A stretch of 64,000 nucleotides of DNA, taken from the NCBI GenBank assembly GCA_963823245.1, contig CAWGKQ010000006.1, positions 135,828 to 199,827 on the forward strand, in the 5' to 3' direction. Shown in pieces: positions 17,266-25,973 of this stretch (its first letter is position 1; every line of letters begins with the position of its first letter). The notes beneath the pieces were generated by a model. It was not told the DNA's origin. It ran no database searches and was given only the letters and a program-made list of their open reading frames with translations. Source of the stretch: JAWVFM01 sp963823245 (GTDB lineage Bacteria; Actinomycetota; Thermoleophilia; Solirubrobacterales; 70-9). The position numbers and the translations under genes are program-made.

Positions 17266-18288
17266 CTAGAGCCAGCCGCGACGCCGGAAGAGGACGATCA
17301 TGCCTACGAGCAGGGCGACCATCGCCGCGATGATGACCCAGAAGATGGTGGTCGACGAGGTCTGCGGATCACCTCCGCCGGGAAGCCCCACGTTCATCCC
17401 CCAGATGCTCGCGATCAGCGTTGCCGGCAGGAACACGATGCTGAATACGGTCAGGATCCGCAGCACGTCGTTGAAGCGGTGGGCGATCACGGACTCGTTG
17501 GTGCCCTCGAGGCCCTCGATGACCTCCTTGTAGTTCTCGAGCATGTCCCAGATCCGCTCGTGCGAGTCGGCGATGTCGTCGAAGTAGATTTCGAGCTCGC
17601 CGCCCTCTGGGGCCAGGAACGGCTGCTTCGCCTTTTCGAGGTCCCGGAGCACCGTTCGCTGCGGACGGATGACCTTGCGGAAGTTGATGATCTCCTGCTT
17701 CACGTTCGAGATGTCGCGGACGACGTCCTGCCCGCGGCCCTCGAAGATCTCGTCCTCCAGGGCGTCGAGCTTGTTGCCGATCTTGCGCAGCATCGGGAAG
17801 CAGTAGTCGAAGCCGTCGTCGACGATCCGGTACAGCAGGTATCCGGAGCCACGGTTGAAGAGCTGCTCGCGAAGGTCCTCCTTCGCCCGGCAGCGCTCGA
17901 AGAGGTAGGCGATCGGCTGCAGCGGCTGATTCGGCAGCGTGACCACGAAATCCCGCCCGACGAAGATGTCGAGCTCGCCCGCGTTCAGCCGCCCGACCGA
18001 GCGGTCGAAGACCGGGAAGTGGAGGACGATGAACAGGTAGTCCGGGTACTCGTCGATCTTCGGCCGCTGGTTGCGCGACAGCACGTCCTCGAAGTCGAGG
18101 GCGTGGAAGTCGAAGTGCTCCTCGAGCCACGCGCATTCGAGCGGCGACGGGCTCTCGATGTTCACCCAGCGCAGGCGATCGCCGGCGACGGTCTGGACGT
18201 TCGGCTGGCGCTCGGCGGGCTCAGTCGGCGGCGCGACGAGGTCGCCGCGCGCCCCTCGGCGCAGCCTGGGCTTCGGAAGGCTCGGCAT
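17266..18288 (-). CDS. corA: CorA-family magnesium/divalent cation channel
   Basis: CorA proteins form pentameric channels for Mg2+, Co2+ or Ni2+. The 340-residue protein has a large N-terminal cytoplasmic domain, a long helix (about 170-290), and two C-terminal membrane helices. The first helix ends in IASIWGMNVG, whose GMN is the universal signature loop. The second helix (FWVIIAAMVALLVGMIVLF) is followed by RRRGWL, a typical basic tail. It heads the reverse-strand cluster and is divergent from the SAM riboswitch and thrC-like gene. Confidence 0.93.
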   Translation of the reverse strand: MPSLPKPRLRRGARGDLVAPPTEPAERQPNVQTVAGDRLRWVNIESPSPLECAWLEEHFDFHALDFEDVLSRNQRPKIDEYPDYLFIVLHFPVFDRSVGRLNAGELDIFVGRDFVVTLPNQPLQPIAYLFERCRAKEDLREQLFNRGSGYLLYRIVDDGFDYCFPMLRKIGNKLDALEDEIFEGRGQDVVRDISNVKQEIINFRKVIRPQRTVLRDLEKAKQPFLAPEGGELEIYFDDIADSHERIWDMLENYKEVIEGLEGTNESVIAHRFNDVLRILTVFSIVFLPATLIASIWGMNVGLPGGGDPQTSSTTIFWVIIAAMVALLVGMIVLFRRRGWL

Positions 18289-18372
18289 CGGCGGCCGCCT
18301 CGTCTGTCAGCTCGTCGTAGGACATGGAACAAGGGTACCCGTCAGTTGGTATCGTGCCTGACACATAACCAC

Positions 18373-18482
18373 CACATCCAGAGGGGCGGAGGGACTGGCC
18401 CGTTGAAGCCCCGGCAACCCCCCGAGACGTTCGCGTCGAGGGAAGGTGCCAATTCCAGCAGGTAATAGGCCTGGGAGATGTG
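18373..18482 (+). ncRNA. SAM-I (S-box) riboswitch aptamer
   Basis: The core elements of the S-box occur in order. P1 is CACATC (18373-18378) pairing with GATGTG (18477-18482). Between them are GAGGGGCGGAGGGACTGGCC, TGAAGCCCCGGCAACC, a variable P3 arm, AAGGTGCCAATTCCAGCAGG and a GGAGATG end. S-adenosylmethionine binding normally stabilises P1 and switches the downstream gene off. GTGAG at 18480-18484, part of P1, can instead pair with CTCAC at 18507-18511 in the terminator loop. This gives a classic antiterminator. Confidence 0.95.
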
Positions 18483-18500
18483 AGTGAAGTCCCGCTCGGA

Positions 18501-18532
18501 CCTCTGCTCACACTCAGGCAGAGGTTTTTTTT
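18501..18532 (+). terminator. Riboswitch-controlled intrinsic terminator
   Basis: CCTCTGC (18501-18507) pairs with GCAGAGG (18518-18524), followed by eight T residues (18525-18532). This is an unusually clean intrinsic terminator for such GC-rich DNA. It lies 18 bases after the SAM-I aptamer and 44 bases before the start of the thrC-like gene. Transcription should stop here when SAM is bound. Confidence 0.93.
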
Positions 18533-18575
18533 CGCGGTTTCGAAGCCAAGAACGGGAAAGCGAGGGGTCGACGAG

Positions 18576-19826
18576 ATGGCGCTGGAAGGGCTGCGCTGCA
18601 AGGAATGCGGGACGAGCTACGAGCTCGAGGCGCGATACGTCTGCGAGTCATGCTTCGGGCCGCTCGAGGTCGCCTACGACCACACCGGGCTCGACCCGGA
18701 GGAGGCCCGCCGCCGCATCCAGGCCGGCTCGCACGGCATCTGGCGCTACGCCGACTTTCTGCCCTTCGCCGAGCGGCCGCCGAGCTGGCGCCACTCACTG
18801 GAGCCCGGCCTGACACCGCTCGTTCGCGCCGACCGCCTGGCCGAACGGCTCGGGCTGGGCGAGGTGTGGATCAAGAACGACGCGGCGAACCCCACGCACT
18901 CGTTCAAGGACCGCGTCGTGACGGTCGCGATCACCAAGGCGCGTGAGCTCGGGTTCGACACCGTCGCCTGCGCCTCGACCGGAAACCTCGCCAACGCGGT
19001 TGCCGCGCACGCCGCCGCCTGCGGGCTGCGTTCGTTCGTCTTCGTGCCGGCGGACCTCGAGGAGCAGAAGCTCCTCGCCACCGGGATCTACGGGACGCGG
19101 CTCGTCGGGATCCGCGGCAACTACGACGACGTCAACCGGCTCTGTACCGAGCTCTGCGAGGCCAGGCCGTGGGCGTTCGTGAACGTCAACCTTCGCCCTT
19201 ACTACGCGGAGGGGTCGAAGACCCTCGCGTTCGAGACGATCGAGCAGCTCGGCTGGAAGCTCCCGGACCGCATCGTCTGCCCGATCGCGTCCGGCTCCCT
19301 CTTCACGCGTCTCGGGCGCGGCATCCGCGATTGGCTCGACCTGGGCCTCGTCGCGGGCAAGCTTCCGACGTTCAACGGAGCGCAGGCCGATGGCTGCTCG
19401 CCCGTCGCTCAGGCCTTCAGCGAGGGCTGGGACGCTTGCCGCCCGCAGCGCCCGGACACGATCGCCAAGAGCCTGGCGATCGGCGACCCGGCCGACGGGC
19501 CATACGCCCTCAACCTCGCTCGCCAGACCGGGGGAGCGATCGACTCGGTCTCCGACGAGGAGATTCGCGCCGGCATCAGGCTGCTGGCCGAGACCACCGG
19601 CATCTTTACCGAGACCGCGGGCGGCGTAACGGTCGCGGTGCTCGCGAAGCTGGCCGAGCGCGGCGACATCGACCGGGGCGAGCGCACCGTGGTCTACATC
19701 ACCGGTGAGGGCCTCAAGACGCTCGATGCGGCCCGCGAGGGCTTCCGGATCAGCGAGATCGAGCCGACGATAGAGGCGTTCGAGGCCGGCGTCGAGGCGC
19801 AGAGCCTGGCTTCGGCCGGAATCTAG
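18576..19826 (+). CDS. thrC: Threonine-synthase-like PLP enzyme under SAM control
   Basis: Threonine synthase turns O-phosphohomoserine into threonine. The 416-residue protein has four N-terminal cysteines (8, 11, 23, 26) like a zinc ribbon, the PLP lysine Lys111 in NPTHSFKDR, ACASTGNLANAVAAHAA, and a C-terminal ITGEGLKTLD phosphate loop. The mid segment RIVCPIASGSLFTRLGRG differs from the usual VGNAGN-type sequence of classical ThrC. ATG 18576 follows GAGGGG. A SAM-I riboswitch and terminator precede it, and a MoaD/ThiS sulfur carrier lies one gene downstream. The enzyme may therefore act in homocysteine rather than threonine synthesis; that is inference. Confidence 0.85.
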   Translation: MALEGLRCKECGTSYELEARYVCESCFGPLEVAYDHTGLDPEEARRRIQAGSHGIWRYADFLPFAERPPSWRHSLEPGLTPLVRADRLAERLGLGEVWIKNDAANPTHSFKDRVVTVAITKARELGFDTVACASTGNLANAVAAHAAACGLRSFVFVPADLEEQKLLATGIYGTRLVGIRGNYDDVNRLCTELCEARPWAFVNVNLRPYYAEGSKTLAFETIEQLGWKLPDRIVCPIASGSLFTRLGRGIRDWLDLGLVAGKLPTFNGAQADGCSPVAQAFSEGWDACRPQRPDTIAKSLAIGDPADGPYALNLARQTGGAIDSVSDEEIRAGIRLLAETTGIFTETAGGVTVAVLAKLAERGDIDRGERTVVYITGEGLKTLDAAREGFRISEIEPTIEAFEAGVEAQSLASAGI

Positions 19827-19890
19827 ACGTGGCTCCTTGACGCAGCGGGCCCTGTCGGCTAGCTTGGCCGGGGGGAGGGTCGAAAGACCC

Positions 19891-20775
19891 ATGAGCGTCC
19901 GGACCGCTTCACTCGCCGCATCGATGGCCCTGGCCGGGCTCGGCTTGACCGCGGCTCCGGCCACCGCCACCTTTCCCGGTGCGAACGGCCGGATCGTCTA
20001 CGTCGAGGCCGGGCGATTTCATGACCTCGGCCAGATCGCGACGGTCGAGCCGGACGGCACCGGCGCGCAGATCCTGACCCAAGGCCGACAGAACGAGTAC
20101 CCGCAGTTCTTCGCCGACGGCAAGAGGATCGCCTACATGCACGCCCACGGCCGGAGCCAGGTACGGATCAGCGTCATGCAGTCCGACGGCACCAACAAGC
20201 AGGACCTCACTAGGGGCCACGTCGACGAGTTTCCAGCGCCATCGCCCGACGGTCGACGGATCGCCTTCTTCAGGTATACGAAGAGCGGGCGCAAGCACCT
20301 GTGCGTGATGAGGAGCGACGGCACTCACCTTCACGTCATCGAGCGCGTCGCGGGCCTGCCAGCGAACTTCACGTGGTCGCCGAGCGGCGATCTCATCGCC
20401 TACGACGCTGGGTTCTCGGAGGTGCTCGACGTCGTCCTTGTGACCCCGAGCGGGGCCCGCCGCGGGGAAATCGCCGACGCCGAGGATCCCTCGTTCACCC
20501 CCGACGGCGATCGTCTTGCGCTGAGCTACGAGAGCTACCTCGGAACCACGGACCTGCACGGCCGGAAGCCGGTGTCTCTGACCGGCAACCTCATGCCCGA
20601 TCTCGGGTTCTACGCGCACCCGAAGTTCTCCCCGGACGGGACTCAGGTCGCCTTCGCCGCGGGAGGCTTCAGGGGCCCCAGCGACATCTACGTCATGGCC
20701 CCGGGAGCATCGAGCGCGGTGAACGTGACGAACACCGGCAAGGCCTACGCGCCCGACTGGGGCCCGGCGGGCTGA
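19891..20775 (+). CDS. Secreted TolB-like beta-propeller protein
   Basis: The 294-residue protein begins with a signal peptide (SVRTASLAASMALAGLG, cleavage near ATA-TFPG). It continues with repeated WD40-like/PD40 blades of the type DGTGAQILTQGRQNEYPQF and SPDGRRIAFFRYTKSG. Such propellers usually bind proteins or peptidoglycan-linked partners outside the membrane. The ATG at 19891 is chosen because it opens the signal peptide; a longer reading from 19837 has no matching leader. It sits 64 bases after the thrC-like gene and 34 before the MoaD gene. Its role is unknown. Confidence 0.75.
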   Translation: MSVRTASLAASMALAGLGLTAAPATATFPGANGRIVYVEAGRFHDLGQIATVEPDGTGAQILTQGRQNEYPQFFADGKRIAYMHAHGRSQVRISVMQSDGTNKQDLTRGHVDEFPAPSPDGRRIAFFRYTKSGRKHLCVMRSDGTHLHVIERVAGLPANFTWSPSGDLIAYDAGFSEVLDVVLVTPSGARRGEIADAEDPSFTPDGDRLALSYESYLGTTDLHGRKPVSLTGNLMPDLGFYAHPKFSPDGTQVAFAAGGFRGPSDIYVMAPGASSAVNVTNTGKAYAPDWGPAG

Positions 20776-20809
20776 CTCGCGCGAAACGCTGCGCGCTAGA
20801 TTCCACGCC

Positions 20810-21082
20810 GTGAGCGTCACTGTGAAGATCCCGGCGCAGCTTCGCGCGGCGACCGGGGGCGAGTCCGAGGTCGAGGTGGATGGTGCGACCGTGGGCCAGG
20901 CGCTCGACGCCGTGTTCGACGAGCACGACGGGCTGCGCGAGCGCATCACGGAGGACGGAGGCCTGCGGCGGTTCGTGAACGTGTACGTGTCAGGCGAGGA
21001 CATCCGCTTCAAGGACGGGCTCGAGACGGCGCTCGACGACGGTGACGAGGTCCAGATCCTGCCGGCCGTCGCCGGCGGCTGA
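20810..21082 (+). CDS. MoaD/ThiS-family sulfur carrier protein
   Basis: The 90-residue protein is a ubiquitin-like sulfur carrier: VTVKIPAQLRAATGG at the start, LRRFVNVYVSGEDIRF in the middle, and DGDEVQILPAVAGG at the end. The free C-terminal Gly-Gly is needed for adenylation and thiocarboxylation by an E1-like enzyme. No MoeB/ThiF E1 partner, MoaE or JAMM protease is visible in this window. It lies one gene after a SAM-regulated thrC-like enzyme, so a role in amino-acid sulfur transfer is more attractive than molybdopterin synthesis, but this is inference. Confidence 0.88.
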   Translation: MSVTVKIPAQLRAATGGESEVEVDGATVGQALDAVFDEHDGLRERITEDGGLRRFVNVYVSGEDIRFKDGLETALDDGDEVQILPAVAGG

Positions 21083-21114
21083 GGGCCCCAGGCTGCTCCG
21101 GGGATAATCGCGGG

Positions 21115-21861
21115 GTGGACCGAGCCTCGACGCCCGTGGCGATCCTCTGCGGTGGGCGCGGCACCCGCCTGCAGGAGCGAACGCACGCCATCCCGAAGGC
21201 ACTGGTCGAGATCGGCGGCAAGCCGATTCTCTGGCACGTAATCCGGATCTACGCCGCCCAGGATCTGCGCCGGTTCATCCTCCTCACGGGGTACTTGGGC
21301 GAGATGATCTCCGAGTTCGTCGATGCGACCGGGTGGCCGGAGCAGATCGAGGTCGAGTGCGTCGACACCGGCCTCGACACGCGGACCGGCGGCCGTGTCG
21401 CCCGCGCCGCAGACCATCTCGAGTCGGACCGGTTCTGCCTCACCTACGCGGACGGCGTCGCCGACATCGACATGGGTGCGCTGCTCTCCTTCCACGCCGA
21501 GCAGGGGCGGCTCGGCACGGTCACCGTGGTGAGGCCGCGCTCGCAGTTCGGGATCGCTGAGCTGAGCGATGACGACCGCGTGCTGCACTTCGAGGAGAAG
21601 CCCCGCCTGGACCACTGGGTCAACGGAGGCTTCTTCTGCTTCGAGCGGGCGTTCCTCAACCACGTGGAGCCGTCCAGCGTCCTCGAGCGCGAGCCGCTCC
21701 GGCGCCTGGCGGCGGACGGCGAGCTCGCCGCGTTTCGTCATCACGGCTTCTGGGACTGCATGGACACCTACAAGGACGCGATCGTCCTCAACGACCTGTG
21801 GAGCGCCGGCGCGGCCCCGTGGCGCGTATGGACCTCCGACCATGAGCCGTCGGTGCCGTGA
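21115..21861 (+). CDS. rfbF: Glucose-1-phosphate cytidylyltransferase-like nucleotidyltransferase
   Basis: This enzyme joins CTP and glucose 1-phosphate to make CDP-glucose, the entry point to CDP-deoxysugars. The 248-residue protein has the nucleotide-binding start VAILCGGRGTRLQERT, PKALVEIGGKPILWH, a catalytic LTYADGVADI, and FEEKPRLDHWVNGGFFCFE, all in the usual positions for RfbF. It starts with GTG at 21115. Its stop overlaps the GTG of the following dehydratase/epimerase (GTGA), so both steps are made together. CTP specificity is from family resemblance. Confidence 0.88.
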   Translation: MDRASTPVAILCGGRGTRLQERTHAIPKALVEIGGKPILWHVIRIYAAQDLRRFILLTGYLGEMISEFVDATGWPEQIEVECVDTGLDTRTGGRVARAADHLESDRFCLTYADGVADIDMGALLSFHAEQGRLGTVTVVRPRSQFGIAELSDDDRVLHFEEKPRLDHWVNGGFFCFERAFLNHVEPSSVLEREPLRRLAADGELAAFRHHGFWDCMDTYKDAIVLNDLWSAGAAPWRVWTSDHEPSVP

Positions 21862-22829
21862 CCGCGGTTCTCGTCACGGGAGCCCGCGGCTTCGGCGGCG
21901 CCTGGCTCGCCCGGGCACTTGTGGAGCGAGGCGAGACCGTGGTTTCGCTCGACCACGACCATCCGGAGCGTCCGCACACCACGCTGAGCCTCCTCGGAAT
22001 CGCCAACGACGTCGTCGACGTCACCGGCGACCTCGCCGAGGCCGAGCTGCTCGACCGCCTGATCCGCGAGCACGGGATCACGGCCGTGTTCCATCTCGCT
22101 GCCGAGGCGATCGTCGGCACCGCTGCCGCCTCTCCCGTCCGGGCGTTCGAGACGAACGTGCGTGGCACCTGGAACGTCCTCGAGGCGTGTCGCGCCAACG
22201 ACGTTGAACGCGTCGTCGCCGCCTCGTCCGACAAGGCCTACGGTGCGCACGACGAGCTCCCGTACCGCGAGGACTTCCCGCTCAAGCCGACGGCGCCGTA
22301 CGAGGCGTCGAAGGCCGCCGCCGACCTCCTTGCCCGGTGCTACTGGCCGAGCTACGGCCTCCCCGTCGCCGTCACCAGGTTCGCGAACATCTACGGCGGG
22401 GGCGACCTCAACTTCTCCCGCCTCATCCCCGAGGCCGTTTGCGCGGCCATCGACGGCCGGGCCCCGGTCCTGCGCTCGGACGGCTCGCCCGAGCGGGACG
22501 TGCTCTACGTGGAGGATGCGGCGCGCGCCTATCTGGCGATCGCCGACAACCTCGACCGCGACGAGGTCCGTGGGGAGGCCTTCAACGCAGGCGGGGGGCG
22601 CCCGTACGCGGTGGAGGAGATCGTCGAGCTCGTGGTCCGCCTCGCCGGCAGCGAGGTCGAGCCGGACGTGCGCGGCACGGGGAACCCGGAGGGCGAGATC
22701 GACCGCCAGTTCGTCGACCCGACGAAGCTTCGCGAGGCGACGGGCTGGGAGCCGCGGGTCGGCCTGGAGGAGGGCATGGAGCGGACCATCGAGTGGTATC
22801 GCGAGCATCCGGAGGCGCGACCCGAGTGA
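21858..22829 (+). CDS. NAD-dependent sugar-nucleotide dehydratase/epimerase (CDP-glucose 4,6-dehydratase-like)
   Basis: An extended SDR of 323 residues. The Rossmann motif VTGARGFGGAWLA opens the protein, with LAAEAIVG, the SSDKAYG active-site segment and the catalytic PYEASKAAAD (YxxxK). The partner gene upstream makes an NDP-glucose, probably CDP-glucose, so this should be the 4,6-dehydratase or a related epimerase; CDP-glucose 4,6-dehydratases are usually near 360 residues, slightly longer. No further deoxysugar genes (for example rfbH) follow. The GTG at 21858 overlaps the rfbF stop. Confidence 0.8.
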   Translation: MTAVLVTGARGFGGAWLARALVERGETVVSLDHDHPERPHTTLSLLGIANDVVDVTGDLAEAELLDRLIREHGITAVFHLAAEAIVGTAAASPVRAFETNVRGTWNVLEACRANDVERVVAASSDKAYGAHDELPYREDFPLKPTAPYEASKAAADLLARCYWPSYGLPVAVTRFANIYGGGDLNFSRLIPEAVCAAIDGRAPVLRSDGSPERDVLYVEDAARAYLAIADNLDRDEVRGEAFNAGGGRPYAVEEIVELVVRLAGSEVEPDVRGTGNPEGEIDRQFVDPTKLREATGWEPRVGLEEGMERTIEWYREHPEARPE

Positions 22830-23593
22830 CCGCCGGCTCGGCGCCCTGCGTCCTGGTCACGATCCCGATCAGCCACTACTGCGAGAAGGCGCGCTGGGCG
22901 CTCGAGCGGGCTCGGGTGCCGTACCGAGAGCGTGCGCACCTGCAGTTGATCCACCGGTTCGCTGTTCGGCGAGCGGGAGGCGGGACGACCGCCCCGGTGC
23001 TCGTTTGCGGGGAGCACGTGCTTGCTGAGTCAGCGGAGATCGTCGAGGAGGCCGACCGACGGGCGCCTCCGGACCGCCGCCTCTATCCGGACGATGAGGA
23101 CGCAGCCGCGGAGATCAGGGAGCTCGAGCGCGACTTCGACGAGCGCCTCGGGCCGCACGGCCGGCGCTGGATGTACGACCAGATCAGGGGCCGGATGGAC
23201 CTCGTTCGGACCTATGCCACGACGGGCGTTCCCGCCTGGGAACGGCGCGCTCTGCCCGTCGTGTTCCCGGTGGTGTCCCGATTCATCGACCGCTACCTCG
23301 ACATCACGCCCGAAACGGTCGCGAAGTCCGAGGCGGAGGTCCGCGCCACCTTCGACGAGGTGGGGGAGAGGCTGTCCGACGGACGCGCCTACCTGTGCGG
23401 CGATCGGTTCACCGCGGCCGACCTGACGTTCTCCGCGCTGGCGGCGGCGGTCCTGATGCCGCCCGAGTACGGCGTCCCGCTACCGCAGCCTCACGAGCTC
23501 CCGCCCTCGATGGCGTCGGCCGTCCGCGAGCTGCGCGAGCACCCGGCCGGCGCCCACGCGATGGCGATGTACCGCGAGCGGCGGCACGTCTGA
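22826..23593 (+). CDS. Glutathione S-transferase-like protein
   Basis: The 255-residue protein begins with a thioredoxin-like domain (TIPISHYCEKARWALERA, with one Cys). The cis-Pro region TTAPVLVCGEHVLAESAEIV binds the thiol substrate in GST folds. A helical C-terminal domain follows, with LCGDRFTAADLTFSALAAA. Most actinobacteria lack glutathione, so the thiol partner may be different or the role may be structural. The GTG at 22826 overlaps the stop of the sugar-nucleotide gene, a coupling that seems to be about compact spacing rather than shared function. Confidence 0.8.
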   Translation: MTAGSAPCVLVTIPISHYCEKARWALERARVPYRERAHLQLIHRFAVRRAGGGTTAPVLVCGEHVLAESAEIVEEADRRAPPDRRLYPDDEDAAAEIRELERDFDERLGPHGRRWMYDQIRGRMDLVRTYATTGVPAWERRALPVVFPVVSRFIDRYLDITPETVAKSEAEVRATFDEVGERLSDGRAYLCGDRFTAADLTFSALAAAVLMPPEYGVPLPQPHELPPSMASAVRELREHPAGAHAMAMYRERRHV

Positions 23594-23599
23594 CGACGC

Positions 23600-24364
23600 C
23601 TACGCGGCGGCGTCGGCGGCCCTCGCCCAATGAGCCCGCAGCGCCTTCGCCATGCGCTTCGGCTCGATCCGGTGCGGGGGGTCGAAGTGGTGGCGCTCGT
23701 CGAAGACCTCGAGCGTGAAGTTTGGGAAGATCGCGTCCGCTCGCTCGGCCATTCGCGCGAAGTAGCGGGGATTGCTTCGGTCACCAAGCGCAAAGTAGAC
23801 GGGCGGCTCGAACGCGCGCAGGGCGTCTAGGTCGATGGTCGTCGAGCTGAAGGCGCGGAGGAAGGCGTTGATGCCGGCGGGCCGCTTGGCCATCCAGGGC
23901 GGCGGCTGGCCGGGCGGCGGCGATGGCAGGTCTACGCCTTCCGCGACCTGCATCTTCATGAATGCCGACATCCGCTCGGCAGGCGGGAGGCTTGCGATGC
24001 GATCGAACTCCTGCCACACCTCCTGTTCGTCCGGACTCAGCTCATCACTGCCCATCCAGGCGGGCTCGAGCAGCGCCAAGCTGAGTAGACGCTCGGGGTT
24101 CTTGGCCGCGAAGGCAAGGCTCGACGCGCCGCCGCCGGAGTATCCGACCAGGTGGAAGCGGTCGAAGCCGGCCCCGTCCGCGGCTCGCAAAACGCCGTCG
24201 ATCTCGTTGTCGAGCGTGTAGCCCTCTGGCGGCTCGGGACCCGCGTACACCTCGAGGTCTTTGGCGACCGCATCGACGTCGTCGCCCAGTGCCTGGATCA
24301 CCGATCCGTAGGCCAGGTCCGCGGGCATGACCGCACCGGGCAAGAGGATCGCCTCGAACCTCAC
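23600..24364 (-). CDS. Alpha/beta hydrolase
   Basis: The 254-residue protein has an alpha/beta hydrolase fold: oxyanion region ILLPGAVMPA, nucleophile elbow VGYSGGGASS (Ser in GYSGG), a cap region rich in Pro (about 140-170), and a C-terminal catalytic His in DERHHFDPP. The substrate cannot be predicted. The GTG start at 24364 precedes MRFEAILLPG. It is convergent with the GST gene (6 bases between stops) and lies downstream of the flavoprotein gene on the same strand. Confidence 0.8.
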   Translation of the reverse strand: MRFEAILLPGAVMPADLAYGSVIQALGDDVDAVAKDLEVYAGPEPPEGYTLDNEIDGVLRAADGAGFDRFHLVGYSGGGASSLAFAAKNPERLLSLALLEPAWMGSDELSPDEQEVWQEFDRIASLPPAERMSAFMKMQVAEGVDLPSPPPGQPPPWMAKRPAGINAFLRAFSSTTIDLDALRAFEPPVYFALGDRSNPRYFARMAERADAIFPNFTLEVFDERHHFDPPHRIEPKRMAKALRAHWARAADAAA

Positions 24365-24427
24365 CTGGCCGAGCCTACGCCGTCGACCGAGTCGCGCTTA
24401 GCCGCCGAGAGTGGGCGCCGCTGGCGC

Positions 24428-25792
24428 TCAGGCCGGGGTGAGCGCGACGACGTGGTTGCCGCGGATGATCCCGTCGGGGTCCCATCGGCGCTTCACCTCG
24501 GCGAGGCGTGAGCACGTCTCGGCCGGCAGGATCGCGTCCGCGTCGCAGGGGCGCTCCGCGAAGTTGAAGTAGCCGCCCTCGCCGGTCCACGGCTTCATCA
24601 CCTCGGTGAGGTGGTCGAGATGGCCCTCGATGGCCTCCCCCAGCTCGGGGGTCATCGACATGCCGACCCCGAACATGGCGAACGAGGCATCGAGCTTGGC
24701 GAGGGCGCCGGCGTTCTCCGTCGCCCGCCCGAGCGCCCCGCCCAGGTGGCGCAGCTCGGTCAGGAGCAGCGGCGAGCCCGACTCCGGACCGCCCGCGCCG
24801 ACCCAGGCGTCGATCGCCTCGTCGCTCAGCTCGTCGATCATGGCGTGGTGGCCAAGGCCCGGCACGGGCACCTCGGGATCCATGTGGATCCGGCTGAGGC
24901 CCACGGCCGGCATCAACTCGATCATGTCCATGATCGGCTCGCCGATCTCGCGCAGCGGGGCGACGCGCTCGCGGCCCTCGGCCTCGCTGCCGATCGACGC
25001 GACGCCGATGGTGAGCAACGGCCGGTCCCGGAGGGGCTCAGGCACGTCGGGGAGCGGGGGCGGGCGCAGGAAGCGCACGATCGAGGTCACCTCGTCGGGC
25101 AGGGTCGCCGCCCAGTCGCGGTACGTTCGCACGGCGTCGGCACCCACCTCGGCCGGAAAGATGATGGTGCCGGCGTAGAGCTCGGAATGGGGGAGGAGAT
25201 CCACGTGGAGCGCGGTCACGATCGCGTAGCTGCCGCCCCCGCCCCGGAGCGCCCAGAAGAGGTCGGCTTCGGTGTCGGCGTCGACCCGTCGCGCCTCGCC
25301 GTCGGCGGTCACGAGCTCGATGGCCGTGACGCGGTTGCATGCGAATCCGTACTTCCGGCCGAGCCAGCTGAGCCCGCCGCCGAGCGTGTACCCGGCGACC
25401 CCCACGTCGGGCGAGGATCCGGGCAGCGAGCAGAGCCCCTTGGCCTGCGCCGCCTCGCCGACGTCGAGCGCCAGCGCCCCCGCCTCGATGCGCGCGGTCG
25501 GCGCGTCGCCGTCGACCTCCACTCCGCGCATCCGCTCGGTCTTGATGACGATGGTCTCCTCGACGGGCCCCAAGGCGACGGCGCCGTGTCCGGTGCTCTG
25601 CCCCACCACCTTGAGGTCATTGTCGGCCGCGAAGCGGATCACCTTCGAGACGTCGTCGGCGCCCTCGACGAAGGCCACGGCCGCCGGCTGCTGATCGGCC
25701 ATGAGATTCCAGGTCTGCCGCGCCTCCTCCCAGTCGGAGTCCTCCTGCGTCGCGAGACGCCCTGCAAGCGAAAGTCCTGAGAAATCGGTCAT
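24428..25792 (-). CDS. FAD-binding oxidoreductase, berberine-bridge-enzyme type
   Basis: The 454-residue protein has an FAD-binding-4 domain, seen in VVGQSTGHGAVALG, where the His is the likely 8-alpha FAD attachment, and DVGVAGYTLGGGLSWLGRKYG. At the end is a BBE domain: GYFNFAERPCDADA and RRWDPDGIIRGNHVV. The second cysteine used for bicovalent FAD in some family members is replaced by SSPDVG, so only one covalent link is expected. Members oxidise sugars or alkaloid-like compounds. The start is the ATG at 25792; a GTG three codons upstream is possible. It lies just past tRNA-Arg. Confidence 0.85.
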   Translation of the reverse strand: MTDFSGLSLAGRLATQEDSDWEEARQTWNLMADQQPAAVAFVEGADDVSKVIRFAADNDLKVVGQSTGHGAVALGPVEETIVIKTERMRGVEVDGDAPTARIEAGALALDVGEAAQAKGLCSLPGSSPDVGVAGYTLGGGLSWLGRKYGFACNRVTAIELVTADGEARRVDADTEADLFWALRGGGGSYAIVTALHVDLLPHSELYAGTIIFPAEVGADAVRTYRDWAATLPDEVTSIVRFLRPPPLPDVPEPLRDRPLLTIGVASIGSEAEGRERVAPLREIGEPIMDMIELMPAVGLSRIHMDPEVPVPGLGHHAMIDELSDEAIDAWVGAGGPESGSPLLLTELRHLGGALGRATENAGALAKLDASFAMFGVGMSMTPELGEAIEGHLDHLTEVMKPWTGEGGYFNFAERPCDADAILPAETCSRLAEVKRRWDPDGIIRGNHVVALTPA

Positions 25793-25860
25793 GGCTCGCA
25801 CTCTATGAAGATCCGCGGCGAAGAAGTAACCCGCCTGCTGCCCCGGTAGCCAGCGCGAAA

Positions 25861-25933
25861 CGCGCCCGGCAGGATTCGAACCTGCGGCTTCCGCCTCCGG
25901 AGGGCGGCGCTCTATCCACTGAGCTACGGGCGC
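25861..25933 (-). tRNA. tRNA-Arg (anticodon CCG)
   Basis: Read on the reverse strand, a full cloverleaf can be drawn. The acceptor stem is GCGCCCG/CGGGCGC. The D arm is GCTC/GAGC. The anticodon stem is CCGCC/GGCGG with loop CTCCGGA (anticodon CCG, reading CGG). The T arm is GCAGG/CCTGC with loop TTCGAAT. The length is 73 bases with discriminator G. CCA is not encoded. It lies between the flavoprotein gene and the divergent endonuclease-like gene. Confidence 0.96.
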
Positions 25934-25973
25934 TCATGGGCAGGTTACCTATGGCTTCGTAACGAAGCTAATA

